From Nitrososphaerota archaeon (GTDB lineage Archaea > Thermoproteota > Nitrososphaeria > Nitrososphaerales > JAHFOH01), in the NCBI GenBank assembly GCA_023266955.1, contig JAHFOH010000020.1:1-14125 (forward strand): a DNA stretch of 14,125 bases, in the 5' to 3' direction. Shown here piece by piece: positions 1-7,320 of this stretch. The notes beneath the pieces are model-generated. The model searched no databases, was not told the origin of the DNA, and saw only the letters and a list, made by a program, of their open reading frames with translations. A program made the position numbers and the translations under genes. How positions within the stretch are numbered: the stretch's first letter is position 1; each line of letters begins with the position of its first letter.

Positions 1-1523
1 TTGAGAATCACATAGGTGTAGGTAATAGAAACTACCAGTAGAAGGAATGTGGGGATGGTTAATGATCCATGCCCGAGCAGAGTTACTAGCCACCCAATAC
101 TCAGAACCAACGCCATAAGAGGCGATACCAGAATCAAGTTGATCGATGTTTGATACAAAAAGCGCCTGATATCGGTCAATTCTTGAGTCTGAGAAGAGAG
201 AATATCATCTGACGTGCTTTGCCCATACTTAGATGCAAAGTACATACCACCTCCCATAGTGATTGCCGCAATCTGGAGGGCTGCAGGAAGTGCGAGAATG
301 ATGCTCGGAAGCGATGAAGGCCGGTTAAGTTGACTCAATATCAAGCCGGCTCCTACGACTAATATTACGGGTGCCAGATAGAGCAGAAGCGGAACTAGCC
401 TCGCACGGAAGACCTCCTTCACGTATCTCCTCATGCTTAATGGTGAAGTTTTCAGAATCCATAGTCTTTCCTTCTCTATCCATCTCATCGCATTCCCAGC
501 GCCAAACGAACCGATTATGAAAAGGATGAACAGGAATGAAGTCGGGGATGACTGAAATGAGCCCGAGAGCGAATAGATGATCAAGAAGACGGATAGGAAA
601 AGAGCATTAATCAGTAGGGTCCTCCCCTCTCTCGTTCTACTGATCAAAATCCTCTCCTTCAATCTTACAACAGACCAGACCGACTTCCCCTTGAGGTTTA
701 GCTGCGAGATTCCATTGCTCCGGACGAGTTCCTTGTCCACGACCGAGTCACCTACCTGAAGAAGCTCGTAAAAGTGTCGTCTAGACACCCTTATGCCAAT
801 TAACGAGAATGCGCCCAGCCAAGCGAGAAGCAGCATAAGATCGAGGAGATAGGTTAGATTATCAAGAGAGCCACTCACCAGCCCGACGCTTGCCTCAGCT
901 GCTAGCCCGTTAGGGAGGACTCGTATTACATTTCTTATCGTAGGTGGAACCCCGGGTATTAGGAGACCTAGAGGGATTAGGCTTATTGCAAGAACCAACA
1001 CTATGAAGGCATTTCTCAGGGGTAACAGCCTGCGTCCAATACTGGATCCCAGAGAGAGCGTAACATCAGCACTCAGGAATAGGCCTAGCAGGAAGTAGAT
1101 CAGAGTTACGAAACCAGCTAGGGCTGCAGTTAATGCAGGAGTTCCGTAGAACGATGATAGTCTGAGGTACAGTACGAAAATTGGAGGAAATGCTAAGAGC
1201 ACTGTGGTAAGTGAATTCGTCAACACTTTTGCGGCGAATACATCCCTAGTCTTTGCTGGAGACGTGAAGACATAGTCGACGTCGGCGAAGCTTACTGGGA
1301 GGCCACTACCATTGAAGCCGCTCTGGATTAGACCGATGAGATAGAACCCTAGTATCAGACTCAGGGTAATTTCGGATAGCTCCGATCCTAAACCAAATCT
1401 ACTTGAGAATGAAAGGAAGGTGCTCCCGGCGAAGAGGATGAAGAATATGGAGAACGCCTCTCCGACAAGAATTCCTATCAGTGCGGATCGTGTAAACCTT
1501 CCCTTGATCCAATATCTTACCAA
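1..1523 (-). CDS. Large ABC-2 / putative ABC-exporter membrane protein, C-terminus beyond the left edge
   Basis: An uninterrupted minus-strand frame runs from the end of the upstream ATPase gene to the left edge, giving about 507 residues with no stop. There are at least ten strongly hydrophobic segments. About 90 residues in is the stretch DVDYVFTSPAKTRDVF, which resembles the 'DVDFLFTSP' region I recall from the putative ABC-exporter membrane families; this points to the membrane half of an ABC exporter. A long hydrophilic loop with KERILISRTREGRT lies mid-protein, as in those families. No ATG is available near the N-terminus. I chose TTG at 1523; the frame stays open upstream to a TGA at about 1581 and a CTG at 1559 (protein start LSQAASWRIIPLL) is also possible. 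It follows the ATPase at 1568-2323 by about 44 bp and is its likely partner. Substrate unknown. Confidence 0.8.
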   Translation of the reverse strand, partial: MVRYWIKGRFTRSALIGILVGEAFSIFFILFAGSTFLSFSSRFGLGSELSEITLSLILGFYLIGLIQSGFNGSGLPVSFADVDYVFTSPAKTRDVFAAKVLTNSLTTVLLAFPPIFVLYLRLSSFYGTPALTAALAGFVTLIYFLLGLFLSADVTLSLGSSIGRRLLPLRNAFIVLVLAISLIPLGLLIPGVPPTIRNVIRVLPNGLAAEASVGLVSGSLDNLTYLLDLMLLLAWLGAFSLIGIRVSRRHFYELLQVGDSVVDKELVRSNGISQLNLKGKSVWSVVRLKERILISRTREGRTLLINALFLSVFLIIYSLSGSFQSSPTSFLFILFIIGSFGAGNAMRWIEKERLWILKTSPLSMRRYVKEVFRARLVPLLLYLAPVILVVGAGLILSQLNRPSSLPSIILALPAALQIAAITMGGGMYFASKYGQSTSDDILSSQTQELTDIRRFLYQTSINLILVSPLMALVLSIGWLVTLLGHGSLTIPTFLLLVVSITYTYVIL

Positions 1524-1567
1524 GAGTGGTATGATCCGCCAGGACGCTGCTTGACTCAGACGCCGCT

Positions 1568-2323
1568 CTACTCCCTTCCAGATTCAGCGGTAAGTCTGAG
1601 GAAGACTTCATCCAATCTTGCATCGCTCTTCGCATCGGCCATCCTACGCAAACTGTCTATCCCACCTACGGCTACGATCCTACCTCTATCAATAATCGCT
1701 ATCGTGTTGGCGTAGTCTTGGGCAACATCAAGGTTGTGGGTTGAAAGGAGTATAGTGACTCCTTTTCTACCTAGGGAAGCAATCCACTCTTTAACGAACC
1801 TTTGCGTCTTAGGGTCAAGCGAAGTCAGGGGCTCATCCAGAACGAGAACTTCAGGGTCGTGAAGGGTTGAAGCTATTATGGCTACCTTCTGCTTCATTCC
1901 TTTAGATAGACTCCCAGTCAGCGAGTGTCTCTTCTCTTCAAGGACAAAGATTTTGAGAGACTCATCTATCTTAACATCGAGACTATCATCACTCACCCCT
2001 CTAATCTTCCCGACAAACTCTAGGAACTCTTTGACTGTGAGACCTGTATAGAGGGATGGATTCTCAGGTACATATCCAGCGATTTCCTTGGCCTTTTCGG
2101 GATTCTGTACTATGTCATAACCGTTCAACCTGACAGTTCCGCTCGTAGGCTTGAGTATTCCTACAACAGTCTTCAGGAGTGTGCTCTTGCCTGCTCCATT
2201 GGGTCCTAGGAGTCCAAAGACTTCCCCCGAGTGAACTGTGAGGGAGACATTATCTAGAGCGATTAGGTTGCCGTAGCTCTTCGTCAAGTTCTCCACAACT
2301 ATATCGCTCATGTGAAACATCAT
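1568..2323 (-). CDS. ABC transporter ATP-binding protein (exporter type)
   Basis: This is a complete nucleotide-binding subunit of 251 residues. Walker A is GPNGAGKST (residues 40-48), the ABC signature SLSKGM is at 138-143, Walker B VLVLDE at 159-164 is followed by the D-loop SLDP, and the switch histidine is in STH (196). The Q-loop region reads YVPENPSLY, with Glu where Gln is usual; this is common in single-domain ABC-2 exporter ATPases. It would power the membrane protein encoded directly downstream (1-1523). ATG codons at 2323, 2320 and 2311 are all possible starts; 2311 gives the family-like start MSDIVVENL, while AGGGAAG lies just before 2323. It begins 5 bp after the stop of the 69-residue gene, so the two are surely co-transcribed. 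Substrate not inferable. Confidence 0.95.
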   Translation of the reverse strand: MMFHMSDIVVENLTKSYGNLIALDNVSLTVHSGEVFGLLGPNGAGKSTLLKTVVGILKPTSGTVRLNGYDIVQNPEKAKEIAGYVPENPSLYTGLTVKEFLEFVGKIRGVSDDSLDVKIDESLKIFVLEEKRHSLTGSLSKGMKQKVAIIASTLHDPEVLVLDEPLTSLDPKTQRFVKEWIASLGRKGVTILLSTHNLDVAQDYANTIAIIDRGRIVAVGGIDSLRRMADAKSDARLDEVFLRLTAESGRE

Positions 2324-2328
2324 CTTCC

Positions 2329-2538
2329 CTAAATCTTCTGAATAACTTCTAAGAACACGACTAAGTATTCGTTCAACAGATTTCTGAATTCTGGTTCGTT
2401 AATGTCTTCCCGCAGGTCTACCATGAGTTTGTGGAAAGAATCGAACTTTTCGGCCGCTTCGGAGCTAATGTTGGATAGAAATCTTTCATTCAGGTCCTTG
2501 GCCGTATTGCCAAGATCTGGTATCACATGTCTCTCCAT
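2329..2538 (-). CDS. Small 69-residue protein of unknown function inside the exporter operon
   Basis: I do not recognise this protein. It starts with ATG 11 bp after the permease stop (2550) and ends 5 bp before the next ATPase start, the tight packing expected of a translated operon member. The sequence is acidic and looks wholly helical: charged heptad-like stretches (NTAKDLNERF, EKFDSFHKLMVDLRED) and an amphipathic C-terminal helix (FRNLLNEYLVVFLEVIQKI). There is no clear membrane span, signal peptide or cysteine. It could be an accessory or regulatory subunit of either flanking transporter, but that rests only on position. A chance ORF is less likely given the spacing and the lack of a competing reading. 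Confidence 0.7.
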   Translation of the reverse strand: MERHVIPDLGNTAKDLNERFLSNISSEAAEKFDSFHKLMVDLREDINEPEFRNLLNEYLVVFLEVIQKI

Positions 2539-2549
2539 GTTGCTTAGGT

Positions 2550-3404
2550 TCAGGTAAACTCTTTCCTTTCAAAAAGTATCAGTCCTAGTATGGCAGTGAC
2601 GATGAAATAGACCGCGATAATCACGAGCCCCTCGGGGATTGATGCATTATAACTTGTCAAGTTGGTCGCACCAGGACCAAAACTTCTGGTACTAACACTC
2701 GGAGGATAGGGATCAGCTAGTACATTTCCTATTACTTGCGAGCCGTAAGTTAACAGGAACCACGGTTCTATCTGAACTAATCCTGCCACTAAGTTCTGAA
2801 TCAAGTTAAAGACGAATAGGAAGAGGATGGCAGTAATAAGAATGGACAGCGAGCTGTTCTTGAATAGTGAACTGAAGAAGAAAGTGAACCCAAGCACGGC
2901 TACAAGATAGAGTAGAGCGAAAACTATTGATTCTCCAAATTGGGAGGGGATGATAGCACCAAAATAGTATATCCCGTTGGCTAAGGTCGTTGCTGCGTAA
3001 ATCGCAAGTACCAGAGAGGATGCGGCGAAGGCAGCTATCCACTTACCCACGTAGATGGTTGATCGACGAATCGGGTTCGGAATCAGGAAATAGCCAGTTT
3101 TGTTTTGAAATTCTCCTGAAATTGCGTCTCCGCCGAAGAAGATTCCTGAGAGCACAATCACGAAAGTAACCCACGTTCCCCACCAGCTCGCATAAAATCC
3201 GAGTTGAGAAGACAGGTAACTTGCAGGTCGATAGTAGCCAACTACTCCAGTAAGAAGCGCACTAATCATTAGTGTGATGGCTAGAAGAACGTAGAACCTT
3301 CGTGCTCGAAAATAATTGAGAAGTTCGAACTTAACATTCGTACGCACCTGCGAAATGCTGCTCGGTACCAAGTCACGTCTATCAATATTACGTAACGAAC
3401 TCAT
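2550..3404 (-). CDS. ABC-2 type transporter permease
   Basis: This is a 284-residue membrane protein with about six hydrophobic segments: near 37-57, 77-92, 120-148, 157-179, 186-212 and 258-277. After the second segment comes GGDAISGEFQNKTGYFLIPN (91-110), the cytoplasmic motif typical of ABC-2 permeases of the NosY/gliding-motility type, where DxxSGE marks the ATPase-coupling loop. The N-terminal about 35 residues are cytoplasmic and basic. A hydrophilic loop at about 225-257, rich in Pro, Ser and Asn, lies before the last span and probably faces outward. The ATG at 3404 is preceded by GGTGA (3412-3416), which overlaps the stop of the upstream ATPase gene, so translation is probably coupled. 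It is the expected membrane partner of that ATPase. Confidence 0.93.
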   Translation of the reverse strand: MSSLRNIDRRDLVPSSISQVRTNVKFELLNYFRARRFYVLLAITLMISALLTGVVGYYRPASYLSSQLGFYASWWGTWVTFVIVLSGIFFGGDAISGEFQNKTGYFLIPNPIRRSTIYVGKWIAAFAASSLVLAIYAATTLANGIYYFGAIIPSQFGESIVFALLYLVAVLGFTFFFSSLFKNSSLSILITAILFLFVFNLIQNLVAGLVQIEPWFLLTYGSQVIGNVLADPYPPSVSTRSFGPGATNLTSYNASIPEGLVIIAVYFIVTAILGLILFERKEFT

Positions 3405-3411
3405 CAGCCAG

Positions 3412-4362
3412 TCACCTGGAGTCTTTGATCAGATTGAGGTATGCTTCTTCAAGGGATGAATATCCATGTTTGAAGCTGATGATGCCTATTTTCATCGCCA
3501 CCAATTCCGAGAGAATCTCTTCTTGAGCCGCGACTCCGCCCGTGAATTTTATTTTCAGATTTTTTTCGTCTAATTTATCGACGGTGACCACTCCTGGCAA
3601 TTCAGGTATTCTTGTTTTCACAAAGCCATCGTCTATTTGGCGCGATAACCCAACCTCAACAGCATTTTCGCCTCGGGAAGATTTGGCTGTTAAATTGGCT
3701 AGCGTGTCATAGACAAGTAGCTTGCCGTGGTCAATCATTGCTACTTCGTCGCAGACATCAGAAACTTCGCTCAGGAGGTGAGAACTCATGAAGATAAGTT
3801 TGTTGTTTTTCTTTAGAGACTTGACGATATCTCTTACATCGGTCATTCCCCGTGGATCCAGACCCACCGTCGGTTCGTCAAGTAGGATTGTGTCAGGGTC
3901 GCTTAGAAGAGCGGAGGCTATGTTGACCCTCTGCTTCATTCCCTTGGAGAACTTGCCTACTTTCTTGCTTGTCCATTCCTCCATTTTGACCTGCGCGAGG
4001 GCTTCATCGATTCTCTTGTTTCGTTCCTCTCGGGGAATGCCTCTTGTCTCCGCGATCATCGTAAGCGCTTCCTTTGGTGTTAATGCGGGATAGATTTCTG
4101 GTGTTTCTACCAAGGCACTGCAAGATGCCAGAGCTGCCTTCTTGTCTTTACGCACATCCACACCATTGATTATCGCTTCTCCTTCGGTAGGGAAGATCAA
4201 GCCTGTAAAGATCTTGAACGTTGTAGTCTTGCCCGCTCCGTTTGGACCAAGAAACCCTACGCATTTGTTGGATCCTTCGATCTTTAGATCAAGGTTCGAG
4301 AGAGCATAGAACGAATTATAGCGCTTTGAGAGATTGACGGCTTCAATTGATGAACTGGTCAA
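3412..4362 (-). CDS. ABC transporter ATP-binding protein (ABC-2 exporter)
   Basis: This 316-residue ATPase has Walker A GPNGAGKTT (39-47), signature FSKGM (138-142), Walker B TILLDE (158-163), D-loop GLDP and switch histidine in SSH (195). The Q-loop position reads VETPEIYP, with Glu in place of Gln. A C-terminal extension of about 90 residues ends in SLEEAYLNLI, the usual tail of CcmA/NatA-like exporter ATPases. The start is TTG at 4362: an in-frame TAA lies two codons upstream and no ATG follows before the conserved N-terminus, so TTG is well supported. The permease gene 2550-3404 follows by 7 bp. A 75-bp gap separates it from the DrrB-like gene upstream, so it may begin a second transcript or simply continue the operon. 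Confidence 0.95.
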   Translation of the reverse strand: MTSSSIEAVNLSKRYNSFYALSNLDLKIEGSNKCVGFLGPNGAGKTTTFKIFTGLIFPTEGEAIINGVDVRKDKKAALASCSALVETPEIYPALTPKEALTMIAETRGIPREERNKRIDEALAQVKMEEWTSKKVGKFSKGMKQRVNIASALLSDPDTILLDEPTVGLDPRGMTDVRDIVKSLKKNNKLIFMSSHLLSEVSDVCDEVAMIDHGKLLVYDTLANLTAKSSRGENAVEVGLSRQIDDGFVKTRIPELPGVVTVDKLDEKNLKIKFTGGVAAQEEILSELVAMKIGIISFKHGYSSLEEAYLNLIKDSR

Positions 4363-4437
4363 ATTTTACTGCCGCTTGAAGGAAGATCTCCATGGTGACG
4401 GGCGCCGCTTCCTCTTCGAACTCCGTTTATCATGTAC
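4363..4437. other. 75-bp gap inside the exporter gene run
   Basis: This is the widest gap in the exporter cluster. Reading the minus strand I see no convincing TATA-like box at the right distance from the TTG start at 4362, no stem-loop with a T-run and no Shine-Dalgarno motif. A short frame starting ATG at 4393 overlaps the true gene start in another frame and stops after 16 codons; it is not considered coding. Confidence 0.4.
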
Positions 4438-5205
4438 CTAGCTGATCACTTTCCTGAACTGGTAGAGTGTAGCTCCTAAAGTCGCTACTGCGATAAACCC
4501 AATTACGGCATACGCGGGCAGTATTGTCGCCCAGTCGAAGCCTGTGAGCGTCAGTGCTCGCAGGGCATCAACCGTGTAACTGATCGGGTTGAGCTTCGAA
4601 ACCGTTTGCATCCAATCGGGCATAAAACTTAGGGGCGTCAGAGCCGTACTCATGAAGAGGAGCGGAAACGTCAGGAATCCGCCTATTCCGAATACGGTCT
4701 CAGAACGCTTCGTCCTTAATCCCAACGAAAGTGATATTCCTGACCAAGCGAGTCCGAAGAAGGCTATTGTAAGGAACATGAGTATGACTCCTGCAATGCC
4801 AGTGGTTACGGATGCGCCTAAGAAGTAGGCCAATGCAAGGATAATGAGCGATTGAACTACAACTCTGAATGCATCGCTGAGTAATCTTCCGAGGAGAATA
4901 GCGGATCTGCTTACGGGCGTAGTGAGCATCTTCTGAAGATATCCAGAATTCAGATCCTCCACAACAGACATTCCAGATTGGAAGGCACTGCTGAACGCGT
5001 TCTGCAGGAGAATGCCTGGAGTTGCGAACAGGAGGTAGCTGCTAGCTGGAAATCCCGGGATCTGTGAGAACTTGCTGAATAATTGCGTGAAGAGCAGGAG
5101 AAAGATTATTGGTTGCAGTAGAGAGAAGAAGAGCAAGATTGGATTTCGAAGAAGCTTCTTCATGGCTCTGACGAAAAGGTATTGGGTATCGAACAAGATA
5201 GACAT
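4438..5205 (-). CDS. DrrB-like ABC-2 permease
   Basis: This 255-residue protein has six hydrophobic segments, near 22-42, 54-80, 104-130, 134-162, 170-192 and 228-248. It has the features of the daunorubicin-resistance (DrrB/NodJ) permease family: PGILLQNAFSSAFQSGMSVVEDL (residues 63-85), then GYLQKMLTTPVSRSAILLGR (88-107, the coupling region) and LNPISYTVDALRAL (205-218) near the C-terminus. Family members export drugs, lipids or polysaccharide with a partner ATPase. The ATG at 5205 lies 6 bp after the DrrA-like stop; the purine-rich AGGAGGAGATGA at the end of that gene (5212-5223) serves as a strong ribosome-binding site, so the two subunits are probably translationally coupled. Substrate unknown. 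Confidence 0.94.
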   Translation of the reverse strand: MSILFDTQYLFVRAMKKLLRNPILLFFSLLQPIIFLLLFTQLFSKFSQIPGFPASSYLLFATPGILLQNAFSSAFQSGMSVVEDLNSGYLQKMLTTPVSRSAILLGRLLSDAFRVVVQSLIILALAYFLGASVTTGIAGVILMFLTIAFFGLAWSGISLSLGLRTKRSETVFGIGGFLTFPLLFMSTALTPLSFMPDWMQTVSKLNPISYTVDALRALTLTGFDWATILPAYAVIGFIAVATLGATLYQFRKVIS

Positions 5206-5211
5206 CCCTTG

Positions 5212-6225
5212 TCATCTCCTCCTACCAAACATCATGAAAGAGGAAGCTTCTTTCTTCAACTCTTCGGGTCTTATTCTCCTTCCTGTATATTTGAGGAAAA
5301 CGTCATCCAATGTTGGGCTTGAAAGATTGATTGATGAAAGTCTAATCTTGCTTTCATCAAAGGCTCGAACAATGTCTGGAATGATGAACCCACCATTCTT
5401 CGCATAGACTGTCAAGCCTCCATCTGAATCTCTAACATCTCCGACACCCTTGATGGTTGTAAGAATTTGCTTAGCCTTTTCTTTCATGCCGGCGTTAATT
5501 ACATCAGCTTTTTCAAGCGAAAGGCTGATGGCGTCAGCACCTATCTCCTGCTTCAGCTCCATTGAAGTGCCACTGGCTACGATCCGTCCGTAATCAAGTA
5601 TGGCAAGTCTATTAGCTAACCTGTCAGCCTCCTCCATATACTGAGTTGTGAGGAATACTGTAACCCCTTCTTCTCTGTTCAGTTTTTCCAGATACGACCA
5701 CATGGTAGCTCTGGACTGAGGATCGAGACCGGTCGTCGGTTCATCTAAGAAGAGCAGTCTTGGTTTATGGACTAGAGCTGAAGCGAGATCGAGCCTCTTC
5801 TTCATCCCTCCCGAATAGTAGGCTGCTCGTTTATCTGCAGCTTCATCAAGCTCAACGAGTTTCAAGAGCTCATCAACACGTTTCTTGAGGATTTCACCAT
5901 GCATCTGCTGTAGATTCCCTTGAAGAATCAGATTCTCCCGCCCAGTGAGATCTGCATCAATAGCAGTTTCCTGGCTCTCAACCCCGATGAGCTTCCGTAT
6001 TTCCTGAGCTTCTGCCTGGATGTCGTAGCCAGCTACGGTAACCGACCCGGCTGTCTTCCTCAGGATTGTTGTGAGAATCTTTATAGTTGTAGTCTTTCCG
6101 GCACCATTCGGCCCCAAGAATCCGAAGAACTCTCCTTCTTTCACTACAAAGGAAATATCTTGTACCGCCTTTGTCCCATCACTATACACTTCAACAAGAT
6201 TTTCTACTTTAATAATGTCCGACAT
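5212..6225 (-). CDS. DrrA-like daunorubicin-resistance family ABC ATPase
   Basis: This 337-residue protein has the length and layout of the DrrA family. Walker A GPNGAGKTT is at 38-46, the Q-loop Gln at 85 (VESQE), signature YSGGM at 137-141 and Walker B LLFLDE at 157-162. The switch residue is Gln (LTTQYMEEAD, Q195) rather than His, which is characteristic of DrrA-type ATPases and not a defect. The C-terminal domain ends with SPTLDDVFLKYTGRRI, matching the LDDVFL-TG tail of DrrA. It starts at ATG 6225, 20 bp after the padR stop, with GGGGG about 10 bp before the start. A PadR regulator followed by DrrA and DrrB is a common arrangement for inducible drug or lipid export. It is the most confidently classified transporter in the window. 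Confidence 0.96.
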   Translation of the reverse strand: MSDIIKVENLVEVYSDGTKAVQDISFVVKEGEFFGFLGPNGAGKTTTIKILTTILRKTAGSVTVAGYDIQAEAQEIRKLIGVESQETAIDADLTGRENLILQGNLQQMHGEILKKRVDELLKLVELDEAADKRAAYYSGGMKKRLDLASALVHKPRLLFLDEPTTGLDPQSRATMWSYLEKLNREEGVTVFLTTQYMEEADRLANRLAILDYGRIVASGTSMELKQEIGADAISLSLEKADVINAGMKEKAKQILTTIKGVGDVRDSDGGLTVYAKNGGFIIPDIVRAFDESKIRLSSINLSSPTLDDVFLKYTGRRIRPEELKKEASSFMMFGRRR

Positions 6226-6245
6226 GTCTTTGTGCCCCCGGCATC

Positions 6246-6707
6246 TCAGCGAGATATTACGGCATCAATTTTATGTGCCGCATCTGCAAGAATTTTGCTA
6301 ATTTCTTTAGACTTGGTATCAGTCAGCTCTTCAAAGTTGAAGAACAACAGCTTGGCTAGCCTTCGACCTTCTTTGATGACATCTGATTTTGGGCCTTTGA
6401 AGAAGAGCTGTCTTCGACGGAAAACGCCTTCGATAGTAGGCGTCTTTTTTTGAGCAACTTTTCTCCCTTCTTCCGTTATTGAATACACCTTCTTTCCGTT
6501 CTCACTCTCTACGGTCACATGGCCCAGATCCTCCAGCATCTGCAAGGTGGGGTATACCACTCCTGCGCTAGGAGTGTAAAAGCCTCCGTACTTTTCGTTC
6601 ACTACCTTCATGATCTCATATCCATGCATGGGCTTATCCTTCAGAGCCTCCAGTACCAGATACTTGAAGTCGCCCCTCTCCATCATGTGCCGGGCTCTAA
6701 ACCACAT
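6246..6707 (-). CDS. PadR-family transcriptional regulator
   Basis: This is a 153-residue DNA-binding protein counted from ATG 6707. The N-terminal winged helix-turn-helix has the PadR hallmarks: LVLEALKDKPMHGYEIM (17-33), the recognition-helix region AGVVYPTLQMLEDLG (48-62) and the wing VYSITEEGRK (74-83). The C-terminal half is helical and charged, as in the dimerisation part of PadR proteins. The frame is open up to ATG 6764, but a TATA-like box and a palindrome (6728-6760) lie inside that extension, so the transcript should begin near 6730; ATG 6707 or TTG 6716 is then the real start. It heads the exporter operon and probably represses it and itself until a ligand binds. The DNA-binding family is certain; the role as repressor is inferred. 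Confidence 0.92.
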   Translation of the reverse strand: MWFRARHMMERGDFKYLVLEALKDKPMHGYEIMKVVNEKYGGFYTPSAGVVYPTLQMLEDLGHVTVESENGKKVYSITEEGRKVAQKKTPTIEGVFRRRQLFFKGPKSDVIKEGRRLAKLLFFNFEELTDTKSKEISKILADAAHKIDAVISR

Positions 6708-6727
6708 CGGAAACAATGCGATAACTC

Positions 6728-6749
6728 TCGATATATCGCGAAATATCGA
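6728..6749 (-). promoter_or_regulatory. Candidate PadR operator palindrome
   Basis: This is a 22-bp palindrome with 10 of 11 base pairs matching. The half-site is TCGATAT-T-TCG, and the only mismatched pair is at the eighth position. It lies directly downstream of the TATA-like box at 6753-6760 and covers the expected transcription start near 6730. A bound dimer here would block initiation. PadR proteins usually bind such imperfect palindromes in their own promoters, so autoregulation is a reasonable inference. Confidence 0.65.
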
Positions 6750-6752
6750 ACT

Positions 6753-6760
6753 ATATTTAA
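6753..6760 (-). promoter_or_regulatory. TATA-like box of the padR-exporter operon
   Basis: The minus strand reads TTAAATAT, a good archaeal TATA-box match. The expected transcription start, about 26 bp downstream, is near 6730, just before ATG 6707. The box sits inside the longest possible padR frame (ATG 6764), which argues against that longer start. Confidence 0.6.
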
Positions 6761-6870
6761 CCATTGCGGAACACGCACAACGCTGGATCTTGAAGACTCA
6801 CATTTGGCAGTAAGGACCTACTTGGACATGGTTATCTACCACAGTATGAACTACTGCTCTTGCCGTCATG

Positions 6871-7260
6871 TTAAGCTGAAACCCGTTCCGGCTTTATCTT
6901 TAGGATAACTCTTTGTTGATTTAGCTGTCTAGGATACTTCTCCCAGCCCCTATACTTCTTAGCCAGTTTGTCAATATGATCCTCAGCTGCTTGTCCGGTG
7001 ATCTGCTCAACGACTTTCCCCCGAAACATCACATACGTGTAAGGGTTATTTTGGTCAACGACTGTAACAGTCACCCGAGGATCCCTGCTCACGTTCCGCT
7101 GCTTTACACGACCGATAGCCGTGTTGACGAGAACGTAATTACCATCAGTATCGACCCACATTGGTGTCACTTGAGGTGAACCATCAGGAAAGATAGTTCC
7201 GAGCAGGGCAAAATTCTTCCCCTCAAGTAATTTTCTCGCGTAATCACTTAACTTCGCCAT
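6871..7260 (-). CDS. PPOX-class flavin/F420-dependent oxidoreductase, split-barrel fold
   Basis: This 129-residue protein belongs to the pyridoxamine-5'-phosphate-oxidase-like split-barrel superfamily. Its layout matches the small 'probable F420-dependent' subgroup (Rv1155-like): FALLGTIFPDGSPQVTPMWV (17-36), then VNTAIGRVKQRNVSRDPRVTVTVVD (45-69), where the R-K-RN segment lines the cofactor phosphate site, then YVMFRGKVVE (76-85), and a C-terminal strand RVILKIKPERV. Such enzymes reduce small substrates with deazaflavin F420 or bind flavin or heme; which one applies cannot be told here. ATG 7260 gives the family-like start MAKLSDYARKLL; a GTG at 7272 is the alternative. It is a single gene on the minus strand with its own likely promoter at about 7300, and 106 bp separate it from the padR TATA box region. 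Confidence 0.9.
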   Translation of the reverse strand: MAKLSDYARKLLEGKNFALLGTIFPDGSPQVTPMWVDTDGNYVLVNTAIGRVKQRNVSRDPRVTVTVVDQNNPYTYVMFRGKVVEQITGQAAEDHIDKLAKKYRGWEKYPRQLNQQRVILKIKPERVSA

Positions 7261-7299
7261 AACGAATACCACAGAAGGCTGAAATCCTTCTTTTACTAG

Positions 7300-7308
7300 T
7301 TTATTTGA
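7300..7308 (-). promoter_or_regulatory. Possible TATA box of the PPOX gene
   Basis: The minus strand reads TCAAATAAA about 44 bp before ATG 7260, which would put the transcript start near 7278 with a short leader. A six-base stem (AGAAGG/CCTTCT, 7273-7291) overlaps that start. The match to the archaeal consensus is only fair. Confidence 0.35.
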
Positions 7309-7320
7309 TGCTGGCCTCTT

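Noticed and set aside
4321..4393. ATG at 4393 as an earlier start for the second ATPase
   Set aside because: It is in a different frame and stops after 16 codons; the ATPase frame has a TAA two codons before TTG 4362.
6519..6908. Plus-strand open frame of about 129 codons
   Set aside because: It runs antisense to padR and the end of the PPOX gene, both with clear family motifs; its translation has no recognisable features.
7273..7291. Stem AGAAGG/CCTTCT followed by T residues on the plus strand, resembling a terminator
   Set aside because: No plus-strand gene lies upstream, the stem is only 6 bp, and it falls in the leader of the minus-strand PPOX gene.
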